DNA of 64,000 nucleotides from Collinsella aerofaciens (GCF_015670745.1 NZ_JADPCH010000010.1:1-64000), one strand, 5' to 3'; counted from the stretch's first letter, positions 1 to 8,291 are shown. Notes: generated from the letters alone by a model not told the origin. Translations and numbers: made by a program.

Positions 1-1
1 C

Positions 2-37
2 ATGTCTCCAGTGGAATACGAGCGGCAATACGCTTGA
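2..37 (+). pseudogene. C-terminal tail of an IS3-type transposase (runs off the window)
   Basis: The first bases translate in frame as MSPVEYERQYA followed by TGA. This matches the usual C-terminus of IS3-family OrfB proteins (SP-x-EY-x-R near the end) and resembles the SPMEYRRKL end of the neighbouring transposase on the other strand, but is a different sequence. Only 11 codons lie in the window, so it cannot be said whether the upstream gene is intact or a remnant. It ends immediately before the second IS3 element, so two IS3-type elements abut in opposite orientation. Confidence 0.55.
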
Positions 38-1338
38 GGATCCTTAAAAGAAAGTCCAGTTTATCCTTCCCACTCCACAAGCTTCCTGCGGTACTCCATC
101 GGGCTGAGCCACCCGAGGGACTTCTTTATCCGCTCCTCGCGATAGTACACGAGGTAGGCCTCGAGCCTGCCCATGAACTCCTCGGCCGTCACGCCCTCCC
201 AGTCCCTGTAGTGGAAGAACTCGTTCTTGAGGCGGCCGAAGAAGCCCTCGCAGGCCGAGTTGTCCGGGCTGCAGCCCTTCGCGGACATGCTCCTGACCAG
301 GCCGTTCTCCTCGCAGATCCCGATCCACTCCGGCCAGCGGTAGTGGCCGCCCCGGTCCGAGTGGATCGTCGTGCGCGCGCCCGCCGGCCTGGCCGCGCAG
401 GCCTTGAGCAGGCTCGAGTTCGCGAGGCGCTTGTCGGGGTGCAGCCCGATCGACCAGGCGACGGGCATCCCGTCGAAGCAGTCGACGATCGGGCTCAGGT
501 AGACCTTCTCGCCGCCCGGGAGCCTGAACTCGGTGATGTCGGTGAGCCACAGCCGGTTGGGCTCGTCGGCGCGGAACCTCCTGTTCACGAGGTTCTCCGG
601 CGCCTTGGAGACCTCGCCGGCGTAGGAGCTGTAGCCCCGGGCGCGCCTCTTGTTGTAGACGACCTCGAGGCCCTCCTCGCGCATCACGCGGGCCACGCGC
701 TTCTCGCTGGCCCGGACGCCCTCGCGGCGCAGGCGCGCCCAGACGGTGCGGTACCCCCAGCACCCCGAGCCCTCGCGGAAGATGCGCACCACGCGGTCGC
801 GAATGTCGGCGTCGCGGTCGCGCGGCGCGGCGACGCGGGGCCTCCAGTACTCATAGGAGCTCTTCGATATCCTCAAGAAACCTGTGATCGAGCGGAGGGG
901 CAGGGCGGTCGCCCGCCTCAATCTCTCGCCGAGCTCGCACTTGCTCCTGTTCGAGATCGAAGCCGGGTCCCACCCTTCCGCTTTTGGGTCGGCCAACACC
1001 GCCCTGAGCAGCAGGTTCTCTATCTGGTCCTCGTTGAGCCCGGCGAGCGGGCCGGTCGCCGGCGGGGCGTAGATCGACTTGTCGGGGCCCAAGCTGGCCT
1101 CCTTCCGTGGCGGTTTCCTCGCCCCGATTCTACAGCGCGCCCCGGTGTAGCTGTGCGGGAGGTGCCCCGTCGCCCACTTCTTGGCCGCGCCCACCGAGAC
1201 CCCCGCGAACTTCGCGGCGGCGGTCGGCCCCATGCCGTCCTCCGTCGCCAGGAGGAAGAGCTCGACCTTCTCCCTGCTGTACATGCGAACCTCCAGTCCG
1301 GACCGCTTCACGGTCCAACTTTCTGTCCGCACCCCCCA
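35..1338 (-). mobile_element. IS3-family insertion sequence (ends approximate)
   Basis: One transposase ORF is flanked by weakly matching ends. Reading inward, the left end (about 35-58) and the right end (about 1338-1312, minus strand) both begin TG and share AGAAAGT at the same distance from the tip, giving roughly 13 matches in 21 positions. The size, about 1.3 kb, is normal for IS3. No clear target duplication was seen, so the boundaries are estimates. The element is very GC-rich and sits upstream of mihF on the opposite strand. Confidence 0.55.
61..1284 (-). CDS. IS3-family transposase, single uninterrupted ORF
   Basis: The product is a DDE transposase that moves its own IS. An N-terminal helix-turn-helix (about residues 1-45, TAAAKFAGVSVGAAKKW) is followed by an HTH_21-like linker (SKSSYEYWRPR) and an rve integrase core. 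Candidate catalytic residues are D in LWLTDITEF, D in IHSDRGGHY and E in ACEGFFGRLKNE. The protein ends in SPMEYRRKLVEWEG. Most IS3 elements make this protein by a -1 frameshift between orfA and orfB; here both parts lie in one frame (407 aa), so no frameshift is needed. The start at 1284 is chosen because GGAGG lies 5 nt upstream; a longer reading to 1332 would enter the terminal repeat. All key residues are present, so it may be active. Confidence 0.88.
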   Translation of the reverse strand: MYSREKVELFLLATEDGMGPTAAAKFAGVSVGAAKKWATGHLPHSYTGARCRIGARKPPRKEASLGPDKSIYAPPATGPLAGLNEDQIENLLLRAVLADPKAEGWDPASISNRSKCELGERLRRATALPLRSITGFLRISKSSYEYWRPRVAAPRDRDADIRDRVVRIFREGSGCWGYRTVWARLRREGVRASEKRVARVMREEGLEVVYNKRRARGYSSYAGEVSKAPENLVNRRFRADEPNRLWLTDITEFRLPGGEKVYLSPIVDCFDGMPVAWSIGLHPDKRLANSSLLKACAARPAGARTTIHSDRGGHYRWPEWIGICEENGLVRSMSAKGCSPDNSACEGFFGRLKNEFFHYRDWEGVTAEEFMGRLEAYLVYYREERIKKSLGWLSPMEYRRKLVEWEG

Positions 1339-1350
1339 TTAGCACAAAAT

Positions 1351-1408
1351 AGCCCCTGTGCCTGCGTAAACTTTCCCATCCTTTGTGTGGAATCGCAGGT
1401 CAGGGGCT
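1351..1408. other. Interrupted stem-loop between the IS and mihF
   Basis: AGCCCCTG-TG-CCTGCG (1351-1366) pairs with CGCAGG-T-CAGGGGCT (1394-1408), leaving a 27-nt loop. Read on the minus strand, the stem is followed by ATTTTGTG, so it could be a weak terminator for minus-strand transcription towards the IS. No gene lies inside it. Confidence 0.4.
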
Positions 1409-1544
1409 TAACTTTGGGCGCAGTATATTGCACTTTTTGCGGGTATCGTCTAACCTATGGAGCCGCGATTGGGCATTTTGTACGTTCTACGTGCTAAAAT
1501 GCCAACTATTGAATCAGATATAACCCAACTACTTGGAGGTACGA

Positions 1545-1853
1545 ATGGCACTCCCTCAGCTTACCGATGAGCAGCGCAAGCAGGCTCTTGAGAAGGCTGC
1601 TGCCGCACGTCACGCCCGCGCTGAGCTTCGCGAGCAGATCAAGAAGGGCGAGAAGTCCCTTGAGTCCGTGCTCAACTCCGATGACCCCATCGCTTCCCGC
1701 ATGAAGGTTTCCACCCTCATCGAGTCTCTCCCTGGTTATGGCAAGGCCAAGGCCGCCAAGATCATGGAGGAGCTCGGTATCTCCGCTACCCGTCGCGTCC
1801 AGGGCCTCGGCGTCCGTCAGCGCGAGCAGCTCCTCGAGCAGCTGACCAAATAA
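1545..1853 (+). CDS. mihF: Actinobacterial integration host factor (mIHF)
   Basis: A small basic nucleoid-associated protein of 102 aa that bends DNA and is characteristic of Actinobacteria. It is unrelated in sequence to HU-type IHF. The N-terminal half is a charged helix (LTDEQRKQALEKAAAARHARAEL). The C-terminal half carries the helix-two-turn-helix typical of the family (STLIESLPGYGKAKAAKIMEEL, then RRVQGLGVRQREQLL). The ATG at 1545 is preceded by GGAGG at 1535-1539; the in-frame TTG at 1533 would overlap that ribosome-binding site. The gene abuts gmk with no gap, the same mihF-gmk-rpoZ order found across Actinobacteria, so the three are probably co-transcribed. Confidence 0.93.
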   Translation: MALPQLTDEQRKQALEKAAAARHARAELREQIKKGEKSLESVLNSDDPIASRMKVSTLIESLPGYGKAKAAKIMEELGISATRRVQGLGVRQREQLLEQLTK

Positions 1854-2423
1854 GTGAGCGCTCAGGATTCCAAGCTCTTTGTGATTTCTGGACCGTCAGG
1901 CGCAGGCAAGGGTACGCTCGTCACTCGTGTGCGCGAGCGCCGCTCGAACCTGGGCCTGACGGTTTCGGCTACCACGCGAGCACCACGCAAAGGTGAGGTC
2001 GACGGCGTCAACTACTTTTTTCTGACGCGCGAGGAGTTCGACCGCCGCGTGGCAAACGGCGAGTTTGTTGAGTGGGCCGAGGTCCACGGTAACTGCTACG
2101 GCACGTTGGTGAGCGAGGTCACATCCAAGCTCGCCTCGGGCGCGTCTCTGATTTTGGAGATCGATGTCCAGGGCGCCCTGCAGGTGAAGGAGCGTTTCCC
2201 CGAGGCCGTGCTGATCTTTATCAAGCCGCCTTCGCTTGAGGTGCTCCGCGAGCGTCTAGTCGGTCGCGGTACCGAGACGCCCGAGACGATTGAGCTGCGT
2301 ATGGCAAACGCCGCCGATGAGCTTGCCCTTGCCGACCGCTACGACGACGTCGTGGTTAATGACGATCTCGACCGCGCGACCGATGAACTCGTTCGCGTTC
2401 TCGATATGCATGAAAGGAACTGA
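1854..2423 (+). CDS. gmk: Guanylate kinase
   Basis: Phosphorylates GMP (and dGMP) to GDP with ATP, in cytosolic purine nucleotide synthesis. It has an N-terminal P-loop GPSGAGKG at residues 13-20, followed by the GMP-binding segment (TTRAPRKGEVDGVNYFF) and the EIDVQGALQVKE Walker-B-like region. The length of 189 aa is close to the family norm. The GTG start at 1854 directly follows the mihF stop codon, so translation is probably coupled. Downstream, rpoZ begins 5 nt after the stop. Confidence 0.95.
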   Translation: MSAQDSKLFVISGPSGAGKGTLVTRVRERRSNLGLTVSATTRAPRKGEVDGVNYFFLTREEFDRRVANGEFVEWAEVHGNCYGTLVSEVTSKLASGASLILEIDVQGALQVKERFPEAVLIFIKPPSLEVLRERLVGRGTETPETIELRMANAADELALADRYDDVVVNDDLDRATDELVRVLDMHERN

Positions 2424-2428
2424 GGTCC

Positions 2429-2710
2429 GTGTCCGTTGTAAAGCCTTGCATTGACGATCTTCTGGAGAAGACCGATCACAACCGCTTCCTGCTCGCTTCG
2501 CTTGCCTCCAAGCGCGCCTGCGACATCAATAGCATGCTGCGTGGCCAGCACAACCGCGTGCTTGCCGTCCAGGATGTCGATGACATCACCATCGGGCTTT
2601 CCGGTGCCGATACCATCTCGATGGCTATGGACGAGATTGTCGACGGCGACATCTCTTACGACGAGGCCCGTTACGAGAAGGCGCTCGGCCACAAGGTTGC
2701 TGAAGCCTAA
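2429..2710 (+). CDS. rpoZ: RNA polymerase omega subunit
   Basis: A 93-aa omega subunit that helps fold and assemble the beta-prime subunit. The conserved block SKRACDINSMLRG (about residues 29-41) is the omega signature for contact with beta-prime, and the N-terminus (KPCIDDLLEKTDHNRFLLASLASKRA) fits the family. The GTG start at 2429 overlaps the region just after the gmk stop. thiI begins on the base after the rpoZ stop codon, so mihF-gmk-rpoZ-thiI reads as one operon. Confidence 0.9.
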   Translation: MSVVKPCIDDLLEKTDHNRFLLASLASKRACDINSMLRGQHNRVLAVQDVDDITIGLSGADTISMAMDEIVDGDISYDEARYEKALGHKVAEA

Positions 2711-3955
2711 ATGGCGGCTCGCGTCTGCCTGGTCCACTATCACGAGGTTGGACTGAAGGGTAAGAACCGCGCACATTTTGAGCATATCCTCATGGATAAC
2801 ATCAAGGCGGCCTTGGCCGCCTTTTCCGTGAATGCCGTGTCTCGAATTTCCGGTTATATCCTCGTGACCTTTAACGAGCATCAGGCCGATGAGGCGGCGC
2901 GTGTCATTCGCACCGTTCCCGGCGTTGCTCGTGTGTCTTTGGCGTATCACACTAACCGCGACCCGCAGGAGTACTGTGCCGCCGCCGTCAAGGCGCTGCG
3001 CGAGTTTGGTCCTTTCGATTCGTTTAAGGTGCACGCCAAGCGCTCCAATACTGACTATGAGCTCACCTCGATTGATATCAATCGTCAGGTGGGCGAGGTA
3101 CTGTGCGAGGCCTTCCCCGATAAAAAGGTTCAGATGCACGATCCTGACGCTATGGTGCACGTACTGGTGGTCCAGGGTAGCGTCTACGTGTATGCGCGCT
3201 CCGAGCGCGGTGTGGGCGGTCTGCCGGTGGGTTCTGCCGGCAAGGTCGTGACGCTGCTGTCGTCGGGTATCGATTCTCCGGTGGCGACCTGGATGCTCGC
3301 GCGTCGCGGCGCGGTGTGCGTGCCGGTACATTTCTCTGGTCGTCCGCAGACGCCCGATACGAGCGAGTATTTGGTGCAGGACATCATCCGTGCGCTTGAG
3401 CCGGGTGTCCAGATCGGCCGCCTGTACGTGGTGCCGTTTGGTGACTGCCAGCGTGAGATTTCGGTCACCTGTCCCAGCAACCTGCGCGTGATTATGTATC
3501 GCCGCATTATGTATTCGGTTGCCGAGCGCATTGCACACATCGAGGGTGCCAAGGCTATCGTTACGGGCGAATCACTTGGGCAGGTTGCCTCCCAAACGCT
3601 TGAGAACATCATGGCCGTCAACGAGGCCGTGAAGATCCCCGTGTTCCGTCCTCTCATCGGTTCGGACAAGCAGGAGATCATCGCGCGCGCCGAGGAGATC
3701 GGCACGTTCGATATCTCGACTGAGGCCGCTCCCGACTGCTGCACGCTATTTATGCCGCGCCGTCCCGAGACGCACGCTAAACTCGATGCCGTGCATGAGG
3801 CCTGGGAGTTGTTCGATCACGAGGAGATGATCGAGCGCCTGCTCAAACAGACCGAGTACATCGACTTCGAGAGCAACACGTATAAGGCCCCCAAGACCTT
3901 AAAACGCAAACATTCGGAGCTTGCTCCGCGTGAGATTTACCAAGATCACGAGTAA
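2711..3955 (+). CDS. thiI: tRNA 4-thiouridine synthase ThiI
   Basis: Transfers sulfur to U8 of tRNA and can feed sulfur into thiamine thiazole synthesis. It has an N-terminal ferredoxin-like and THUMP region (about 1-165) and then a PP-loop ATP pyrophosphatase domain with the motif SSGIDSPVATWM near residue 180. The protein is 414 aa and ends after the pyrophosphatase domain, without the rhodanese domain of enteric ThiI. That short form is normal in Gram-positives and implies a separate sulfur donor; the cysteine desulfurase at 56345-57523 is a candidate. The start at 2711 directly follows the rpoZ stop. A strong terminator follows. Confidence 0.94.
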   Translation: MAARVCLVHYHEVGLKGKNRAHFEHILMDNIKAALAAFSVNAVSRISGYILVTFNEHQADEAARVIRTVPGVARVSLAYHTNRDPQEYCAAAVKALREFGPFDSFKVHAKRSNTDYELTSIDINRQVGEVLCEAFPDKKVQMHDPDAMVHVLVVQGSVYVYARSERGVGGLPVGSAGKVVTLLSSGIDSPVATWMLARRGAVCVPVHFSGRPQTPDTSEYLVQDIIRALEPGVQIGRLYVVPFGDCQREISVTCPSNLRVIMYRRIMYSVAERIAHIEGAKAIVTGESLGQVASQTLENIMAVNEAVKIPVFRPLIGSDKQEIIARAEEIGTFDISTEAAPDCCTLFMPRRPETHAKLDAVHEAWELFDHEEMIERLLKQTEYIDFESNTYKAPKTLKRKHSELAPREIYQDHE

Positions 3956-3965
3956 ATTTGTGCAT

Positions 3966-3998
3966 AGACCGACGATGCGCCTGCATCGTCGGTCTTTT
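3966..3998 (+). terminator. Rho-independent terminator after thiI
   Basis: A perfect 13-bp stem (AGACCGACGATGC at 3966-3978 with its complement at 3983-3995), loop GCCT, followed by TTT. It ends the mihF-gmk-rpoZ-thiI transcript. Confidence 0.9.
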
Positions 3999-4070
3999 GC
4001 TATCTGGGCATTTTGCGGCTAAGTGTTCATTTGCTGACGTGTGCCTGAATAAATGGACAGATTTGTGCAA

Positions 4071-4115
4071 GGTTTTGGTCGGTTTTTGGTTTGACCGCTA
4101 AAACCGGTTTTGGAG
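4071..4115 (+). promoter_or_regulatory. TTTTGGTC/T repeats upstream of comEA
   Basis: GGTTTTGGTC (ending 4080) is followed 11 bp later by TTTTTGGTT (GG at 4088-4089). Further on, the palindrome AAAACCGGTTTT leads into TTTTGG (4108-4113). The motif and the 11-bp step match the longer phased array upstream of recA at 32795-32856. No confident -10 box could be placed downstream. Confidence 0.4.
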
Positions 4116-4168
4116 CGTAGCTGTTGCGGAGTTCCTTTCCTGACACGATGGTGTTGGGAGGTTTTGCT

Positions 4169-4882
4169 ATGGCGCAGCGCGAACAACACGAACGGGTCAA
4201 AAAGATGGACCGCTTGGCGGACAAGCTGTTCGGTCATAAGGCGGTGGTCGTGGCGATACTGGTCGTCATTGCGATGGCGAGCGGCTTGGCGATGGCGAAC
4301 CTTGGCGGCGGTGCCGGCGGCGTGTCGTTTGAGCGCACTGACGGTTCAGACTCGTTGGTGGAGCCGGGATCCGGCGATGCCTCGAGCGGAAAGACATCCG
4401 AAGGCTCTTCGTCTAAGGCGTCTGCCGCGGCAGAAGTCTATGTCGATGTTGATGGCGCTGTTGTGTCGCCCGGTGTATACAGGCTCAAAGACGGCGCGCG
4501 GGTGGCTCAGGCGATTGATGCCGCCGGCGGGCTGGCGCCTGAGGCAGACGTTACGGGGCTCAATCGGGCATCTAAGGTCGTCGATGGACAGAAGATTCAC
4601 GTTCCAACGGTAGGGGAGCAGCAGACGTCCATTGCGGAAGCCGGTGTTGATGGTGGGGCTTTCGCATCATCGGGCGTGAGTGGCGCAACAGGCCTAGTAA
4701 ATATCAATACGGCAAGCGCGGCAGAACTGCAGACGCTCTCGGGCATCGGTCCCTCCATGGCACAGTCGATTATCGATGAGCGGACAAAGAACGGTGCTTT
4801 TGCCTCGGTTGACGATCTGATGCGTGTATCGGGAATCGGCGAGAAGAAGCTTGCCAAAATCAAAGATTGCATCTGCGTATGA
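4169..4882 (+). CDS. comEA: Competence protein ComEA, DNA receptor
   Basis: A membrane-anchored double-stranded DNA receptor for natural transformation. One N-terminal transmembrane segment (about residues 25-45, VVVAILVVIAMASGLAMA) is followed by a Ser/Gly/Asp-rich linker. An SLBB domain comes next (VYVDVDGAVVSPGVYRL onward), then a C-terminal pair of helix-hairpin-helix motifs (VNINTASAAELQTLSGIG and SVDDLMRVSGIGEKKLAKI) that bind DNA. The ATG at 4169 has GGGAGG at 4156-4161; the in-frame TTG at 4124 has no such site. The stop overlaps the comEC start (ATGA), indicating translational coupling. At 237 aa the domain order is complete. Confidence 0.93.
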   Translation: MAQREQHERVKKMDRLADKLFGHKAVVVAILVVIAMASGLAMANLGGGAGGVSFERTDGSDSLVEPGSGDASSGKTSEGSSSKASAAAEVYVDVDGAVVSPGVYRLKDGARVAQAIDAAGGLAPEADVTGLNRASKVVDGQKIHVPTVGEQQTSIAEAGVDGGAFASSGVSGATGLVNINTASAAELQTLSGIGPSMAQSIIDERTKNGAFASVDDLMRVSGIGEKKLAKIKDCICV

Positions 4883-7182
4883 GTGCGACCGAGCGCGAGC
4901 ATGTGATGCCTCCGCGGCCCCTGATGCCGTGGACGATGGCCCTGTGTGCCGGCATGTGCATGAGCTGCGCCTCGGTGCTCAACGTGGCCGCTGATGCGCT
5001 GCTGAGGGAGCAGGCGCCGGCGGTCGGGCTGCTATGGGCCATTCCCGTTGCGACGACGGTATTCGTTGTGCTGGCTCAATCTTGTGCGCGGCTTGCCCCT
5101 TTGAAGCGGTGGTTGTATGCCGCGTCCGTCGGTCTCGTGGCGGGAGCGGTCGTCTCGGCGTGGTGGGCTGTGGGTGCGCTCAGCGCCTCGAAGGCGCTCG
5201 ACGGTCGAGCGGCAAGCGGCCTCGAGTTTATCGTGCAGGGCGATCCATCCATAAACGACGACGTGTATTCCTATACCTGCGAGGCACGCGCGGACGGTAA
5301 GAACTTGGCAACGGTTCGCCTATCGTGCGACCGCGAGCTCAAGGTCGGGGCGTACGTGCGTGTTATCGGTCGCGTTTCACGTTTTGAGAACGATGCGTAT
5401 GGACGATCGCGCGTGCTCCGAGGCGAGGTGCGCAAGGTTAAAGTCGTTCGGATTGTGTCGGCCGATGAGGGCTCTCCGGGACCGCTGCTTCGGCTGCGAA
5501 ATGGGCTGCTTGCGTCCATCGCGCCTGCGACCGACCCGGCGCGTGCACTCATAGCCGGTGTCGTCTGCGGTCGTTCGGCCGAACTGCGCGCCCAGCCGGC
5601 GGGCGACTGGTTTTCGGTAACGGGAACGGCGCATCTTATCGCCGTCTCGGGCAGCCATTTGGCTATCGTGGGATTTGTAATCGAGGGTGTATTGCAAAAG
5701 ACTCGCTGCTCACGTGGTGTTCAGCGGGCGATATTGGCGATGGCGCTTGTGGGCTACACTGCCTTTACGGGCGCGTCTCCCTCGGCCGTGCGCGCGTGCT
5801 GCATGGTGTTCGCGACGCTTGTCGTAAACGGCGCGGGGCGTCGCCGGCACGGCGCATCGGCACTCTTCGTAACCATGTCCATCTTTGTGCTACTGCGGCC
5901 GACGGTGCTGTTCGAGATGGGCTTTCAGCTCTCGTGTGCCAGCGTCTTAGCCATTCTGTGCTTTTGCCCCTATGCGACCTACGCTTTGGGTGAGCTGGGT
6001 GTGCCATCGGGCGTTGCCAACATACTTTCCGTCACGCTGTGCTCGCAACTGGCAACACTTCCCATTACCATTCCTGCCTTCGGTACGTTCTCGCTCATTG
6101 CTCCGCTGGCAAATGCAGTCATCGGTCCGGTGGTGAGCGTACTGCTTGCTGTGTCGATCGTGCTGGTTCCCTTTTCGCTCGTGGAACCGTTGCGGATTTG
6201 GGCGCTCGTTGTGCCCATGGTTGCCGCCCGTTGCGCACTGTTCTTCGAGCAACTGTTTGCCGCCGTGCCTGGTGTATCTGTGAGTGTGCCGCCCGATAGC
6301 ATGTGGATTTACCTAGTGCCGTGTTTGCTGGCGGTTCTGTTGGTCTGGTGGCCGCGTCCCCGTGCACGTCCTATGGCGGTGGGGCTTTCATGCCTGGTGC
6401 TCTTGGCTGCGATTCCGTACGTCTACTGGGATCGATTCGCTCCGCCTTCGGTGACGGTGCTCGATGTGGGCCAGGCGGATGCGATTCTTATCCGCCAGGG
6501 CGACGCATTAGCACTCGTCGACTGCGGGCTCGATGAGCGCGTGGTAGCGGCGTTGGTTCGCAATAACGTGCACCATATCGATGCCGTCTTTGTGACGCAT
6601 TGGGATGAGGATCACTGGGGTGGTCTACCTGCCGTGCTCGAACAGTTTTCGGTCGGAACGATTGCCGTGGCGGCGGATGCGTTGGAGGATGCTCCTGCCG
6701 AGGTATTGAATCGACCTGGCGTTGAGTATCGGCAGGTGCGCCGTGGGGATACGGTCGACATCGGCTCATTTTGTGCCCGCGTGATGTGGCCGTTCGAGTC
6801 CGTAGATGGCGAGGGAAATGAGGACTCGCTTGTCCTGCTACTCTCTTATGTTCAGGAAGGCAAGAGCCTGCGTATGCTCCTCACTGGTGATGCCGAGCTC
6901 GACCAAGAACGGGAATTCGTGCAGGAGGTGGGGGATATCGATGTCCTTAAACTTGGGCATCACGGCTCCAAGGTTTCAGTCGATGGTGAGTTGCTGGATG
7001 TCCTGAGACCCGAGCTTTCCCTCGCGAGCGCCGGCAAGGGGAATCGATACGGTCATCCGTCGGATGCCTGCATCGATGCCGTTCAGGAAGCGGGCGGTGC
7101 GTTCGCATGCACCATCGAACATGGTGATATCACCATCAGCCCGACCGCAAAGGGCTTTGCGATGCGATGCCAGCGACCGTGA
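4879..7182 (+). CDS. comEC: ComEC/Rec2 DNA channel protein
   Basis: The predicted inner-membrane channel for single-stranded DNA uptake (767 aa). Hydrophobic segments cluster near the N-terminus. A soluble OB-like DUF4131 region follows (about 120-215), then the Competence domain (ALIAGVVCGRS and GTAHLIAVSGSHLAIVGF), then more membrane helices. The C-terminal metallo-beta-lactamase domain holds VTHWDEDHWGG, LLTGDAE and LGHHGSK; its HxxDH-like motif is THWDEDH, which keeps the metal-binding pattern. The ATG at 4879 overlaps the comEA stop by four bases. holA follows after a short promoter-containing gap. This is the conserved comEA-comEC-holA-rpsT-lepA neighbourhood. Whether the organism is naturally competent cannot be told from this window. 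Confidence 0.93.
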   Translation: MSATEREHVMPPRPLMPWTMALCAGMCMSCASVLNVAADALLREQAPAVGLLWAIPVATTVFVVLAQSCARLAPLKRWLYAASVGLVAGAVVSAWWAVGALSASKALDGRAASGLEFIVQGDPSINDDVYSYTCEARADGKNLATVRLSCDRELKVGAYVRVIGRVSRFENDAYGRSRVLRGEVRKVKVVRIVSADEGSPGPLLRLRNGLLASIAPATDPARALIAGVVCGRSAELRAQPAGDWFSVTGTAHLIAVSGSHLAIVGFVIEGVLQKTRCSRGVQRAILAMALVGYTAFTGASPSAVRACCMVFATLVVNGAGRRRHGASALFVTMSIFVLLRPTVLFEMGFQLSCASVLAILCFCPYATYALGELGVPSGVANILSVTLCSQLATLPITIPAFGTFSLIAPLANAVIGPVVSVLLAVSIVLVPFSLVEPLRIWALVVPMVAARCALFFEQLFAAVPGVSVSVPPDSMWIYLVPCLLAVLLVWWPRPRARPMAVGLSCLVLLAAIPYVYWDRFAPPSVTVLDVGQADAILIRQGDALALVDCGLDERVVAALVRNNVHHIDAVFVTHWDEDHWGGLPAVLEQFSVGTIAVAADALEDAPAEVLNRPGVEYRQVRRGDTVDIGSFCARVMWPFESVDGEGNEDSLVLLLSYVQEGKSLRMLLTGDAELDQEREFVQEVGDIDVLKLGHHGSKVSVDGELLDVLRPELSLASAGKGNRYGHPSDACIDAVQEAGGAFACTIEHGDITISPTAKGFAMRCQRP

Positions 7183-7214
7183 CGACGTCGATGGCGTGTG
7201 GTGGGCCCCTGGGC

Positions 7215-7220
7215 TAGAAT
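7215..7220 (+). promoter_or_regulatory. Putative -10 box for holA
   Basis: TAGAAT lies about 40 bp before the holA start, in the context GGGC-TAGAAT. The same GGG-TAGAAT or GGG-TAAGAT pattern precedes the first DnaJ gene and lepA. No good -35 box is visible. Confidence 0.45.
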
Positions 7221-7260
7221 GGCACGGAACGAATACGAAGGCCTGCGGGAGGGGAGCGTA

Positions 7261-8223
7261 ATGTCCGAAACCGGTCTGCTGCCGGCATATCTGATCGTCG
7301 GTACCGACGGCGTCAAGCGCGATCACGCCGTCTCGCGTATGAAGGCGCGTCTGGAAAAGTCGGGAATGGTCGAGTTCAACCTCGACGAGCGCGACATGAC
7401 CAAGGACCCCGATATCGAGTCCATTATCGGATCGCTTAACACCTTTCCGATGGGCAGCGAGTTTCGCTTGGTAATCCTTGATGGCTGCTCAAAGCTCGCT
7501 AAGGCGGTCTCGGAGTCGCTTGTCGACTATCTGGCGAGTCCCAGCCCCACGACGGTCTGCCTCATCATCGCCGACTCGCTTGCCAAGAACACGCGCCTGT
7601 ATAAGGCGATCGCCAAAATCGACAAGAAGGCCGTGATCGATTGCTCCGGCACCAAGCGCTGGGAGTTACCGCGCCGCGTGCAACAGATGGCGACGCAGCA
7701 CGGCAAGTCGATCTCGACGGCGGCCGCCGAGGAGCTCGTTTCGCGTTCGGGTGAAAACACTCGCATGCTCGATAACGACTTGGCTAAGCTTGCCCAGATG
7801 GTCGAGGCGCCCCAGATTGAGCTTGCCGACGTTGAGCGCTGGATTGTACGAACGGCCGAGGTTCAACCCTGGGACTTTCTCAATGCGGTCTCGGCCCGTG
7901 ACATGCGCCGTTCGCTCGAGCTCTTCAATCTAATGCCCGCCAAGAGCTACGTGTGGACGTACACATTGCTGTGCGGCCGCATTCGCGAGCTTATCGTTGC
8001 CAAGGCGCTCGATGCGCGCGGACAGGGTCGTGAGCTGGCCGCAACGCTCAAACTCCAGTCCTGGCAGGTCAAGAATCACCTGACCTGGGCACGTCGCTTT
8101 TCGATGGCAGAGCTCGTCGCAGCGCTCGAGGGTGCCGTTGATGTGGAGCTCGCGCTCAAGGGTTCGGCCGATTCTCAGACCGCGCTTTTGCTCTGGATTA
8201 CGAACATCTTGAGAAAATCGTGA
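7261..8223 (+). CDS. holA: DNA polymerase III delta subunit
   Basis: The clamp-loader subunit that opens the beta sliding clamp (320 aa). It begins with a divergent AAA+ fold (YLIVGTDGVKRDHAVSRM, residues 10-30, lacking a true P-loop as is normal for delta). An LVILDGCSKL segment and the C-terminal collar domain (IRELIVAKALDARGQGRELAATLKLQSWQVKNHL) follow. The ATG at 7261 is preceded by GGGAGGGGAG. The reading frame stays open upstream to 7198, but that stretch holds the -10 box and is unlikely to be coding. It is followed by rpsT, its usual neighbour. Confidence 0.92.
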   Translation: MSETGLLPAYLIVGTDGVKRDHAVSRMKARLEKSGMVEFNLDERDMTKDPDIESIIGSLNTFPMGSEFRLVILDGCSKLAKAVSESLVDYLASPSPTTVCLIIADSLAKNTRLYKAIAKIDKKAVIDCSGTKRWELPRRVQQMATQHGKSISTAAAEELVSRSGENTRMLDNDLAKLAQMVEAPQIELADVERWIVRTAEVQPWDFLNAVSARDMRRSLELFNLMPAKSYVWTYTLLCGRIRELIVAKALDARGQGRELAATLKLQSWQVKNHLTWARRFSMAELVAALEGAVDVELALKGSADSQTALLLWITNILRKS

Positions 8224-8273
8224 TGATACCTGCCTATTTGACAAATTCGTTCTATCCCTTTGAGGGGGAGCGT

Positions 8274-8281
8274 GCTATAGT
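8274..8281 (+). promoter_or_regulatory. Extended -10 promoter of rpsT
   Basis: TGC-TATAGT is an extended -10 element. It would start transcription near 8288 and give a 5' leader of about 70 nt before the rpsT GTG. A TTGACA at 8238-8243 is 32 bp away, too far to be its partner. Confidence 0.6.
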
Positions 8282-8291
8282 AGGCGCTTGC

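Noticed and set aside
34-1497. 487-codon plus-strand ORF across the IS
   Set aside because: It is antisense to the IS3 transposase; its composition is an artefact of GC-rich codons.
2711-3955. ThiI truncated for lack of a rhodanese domain
   Set aside because: The short form is normal in Gram-positive bacteria.
8238-8243. TTGACA as the -35 box of rpsT
   Set aside because: It is 32 bp from the TATAGT box, far outside the usual 16-19 bp.
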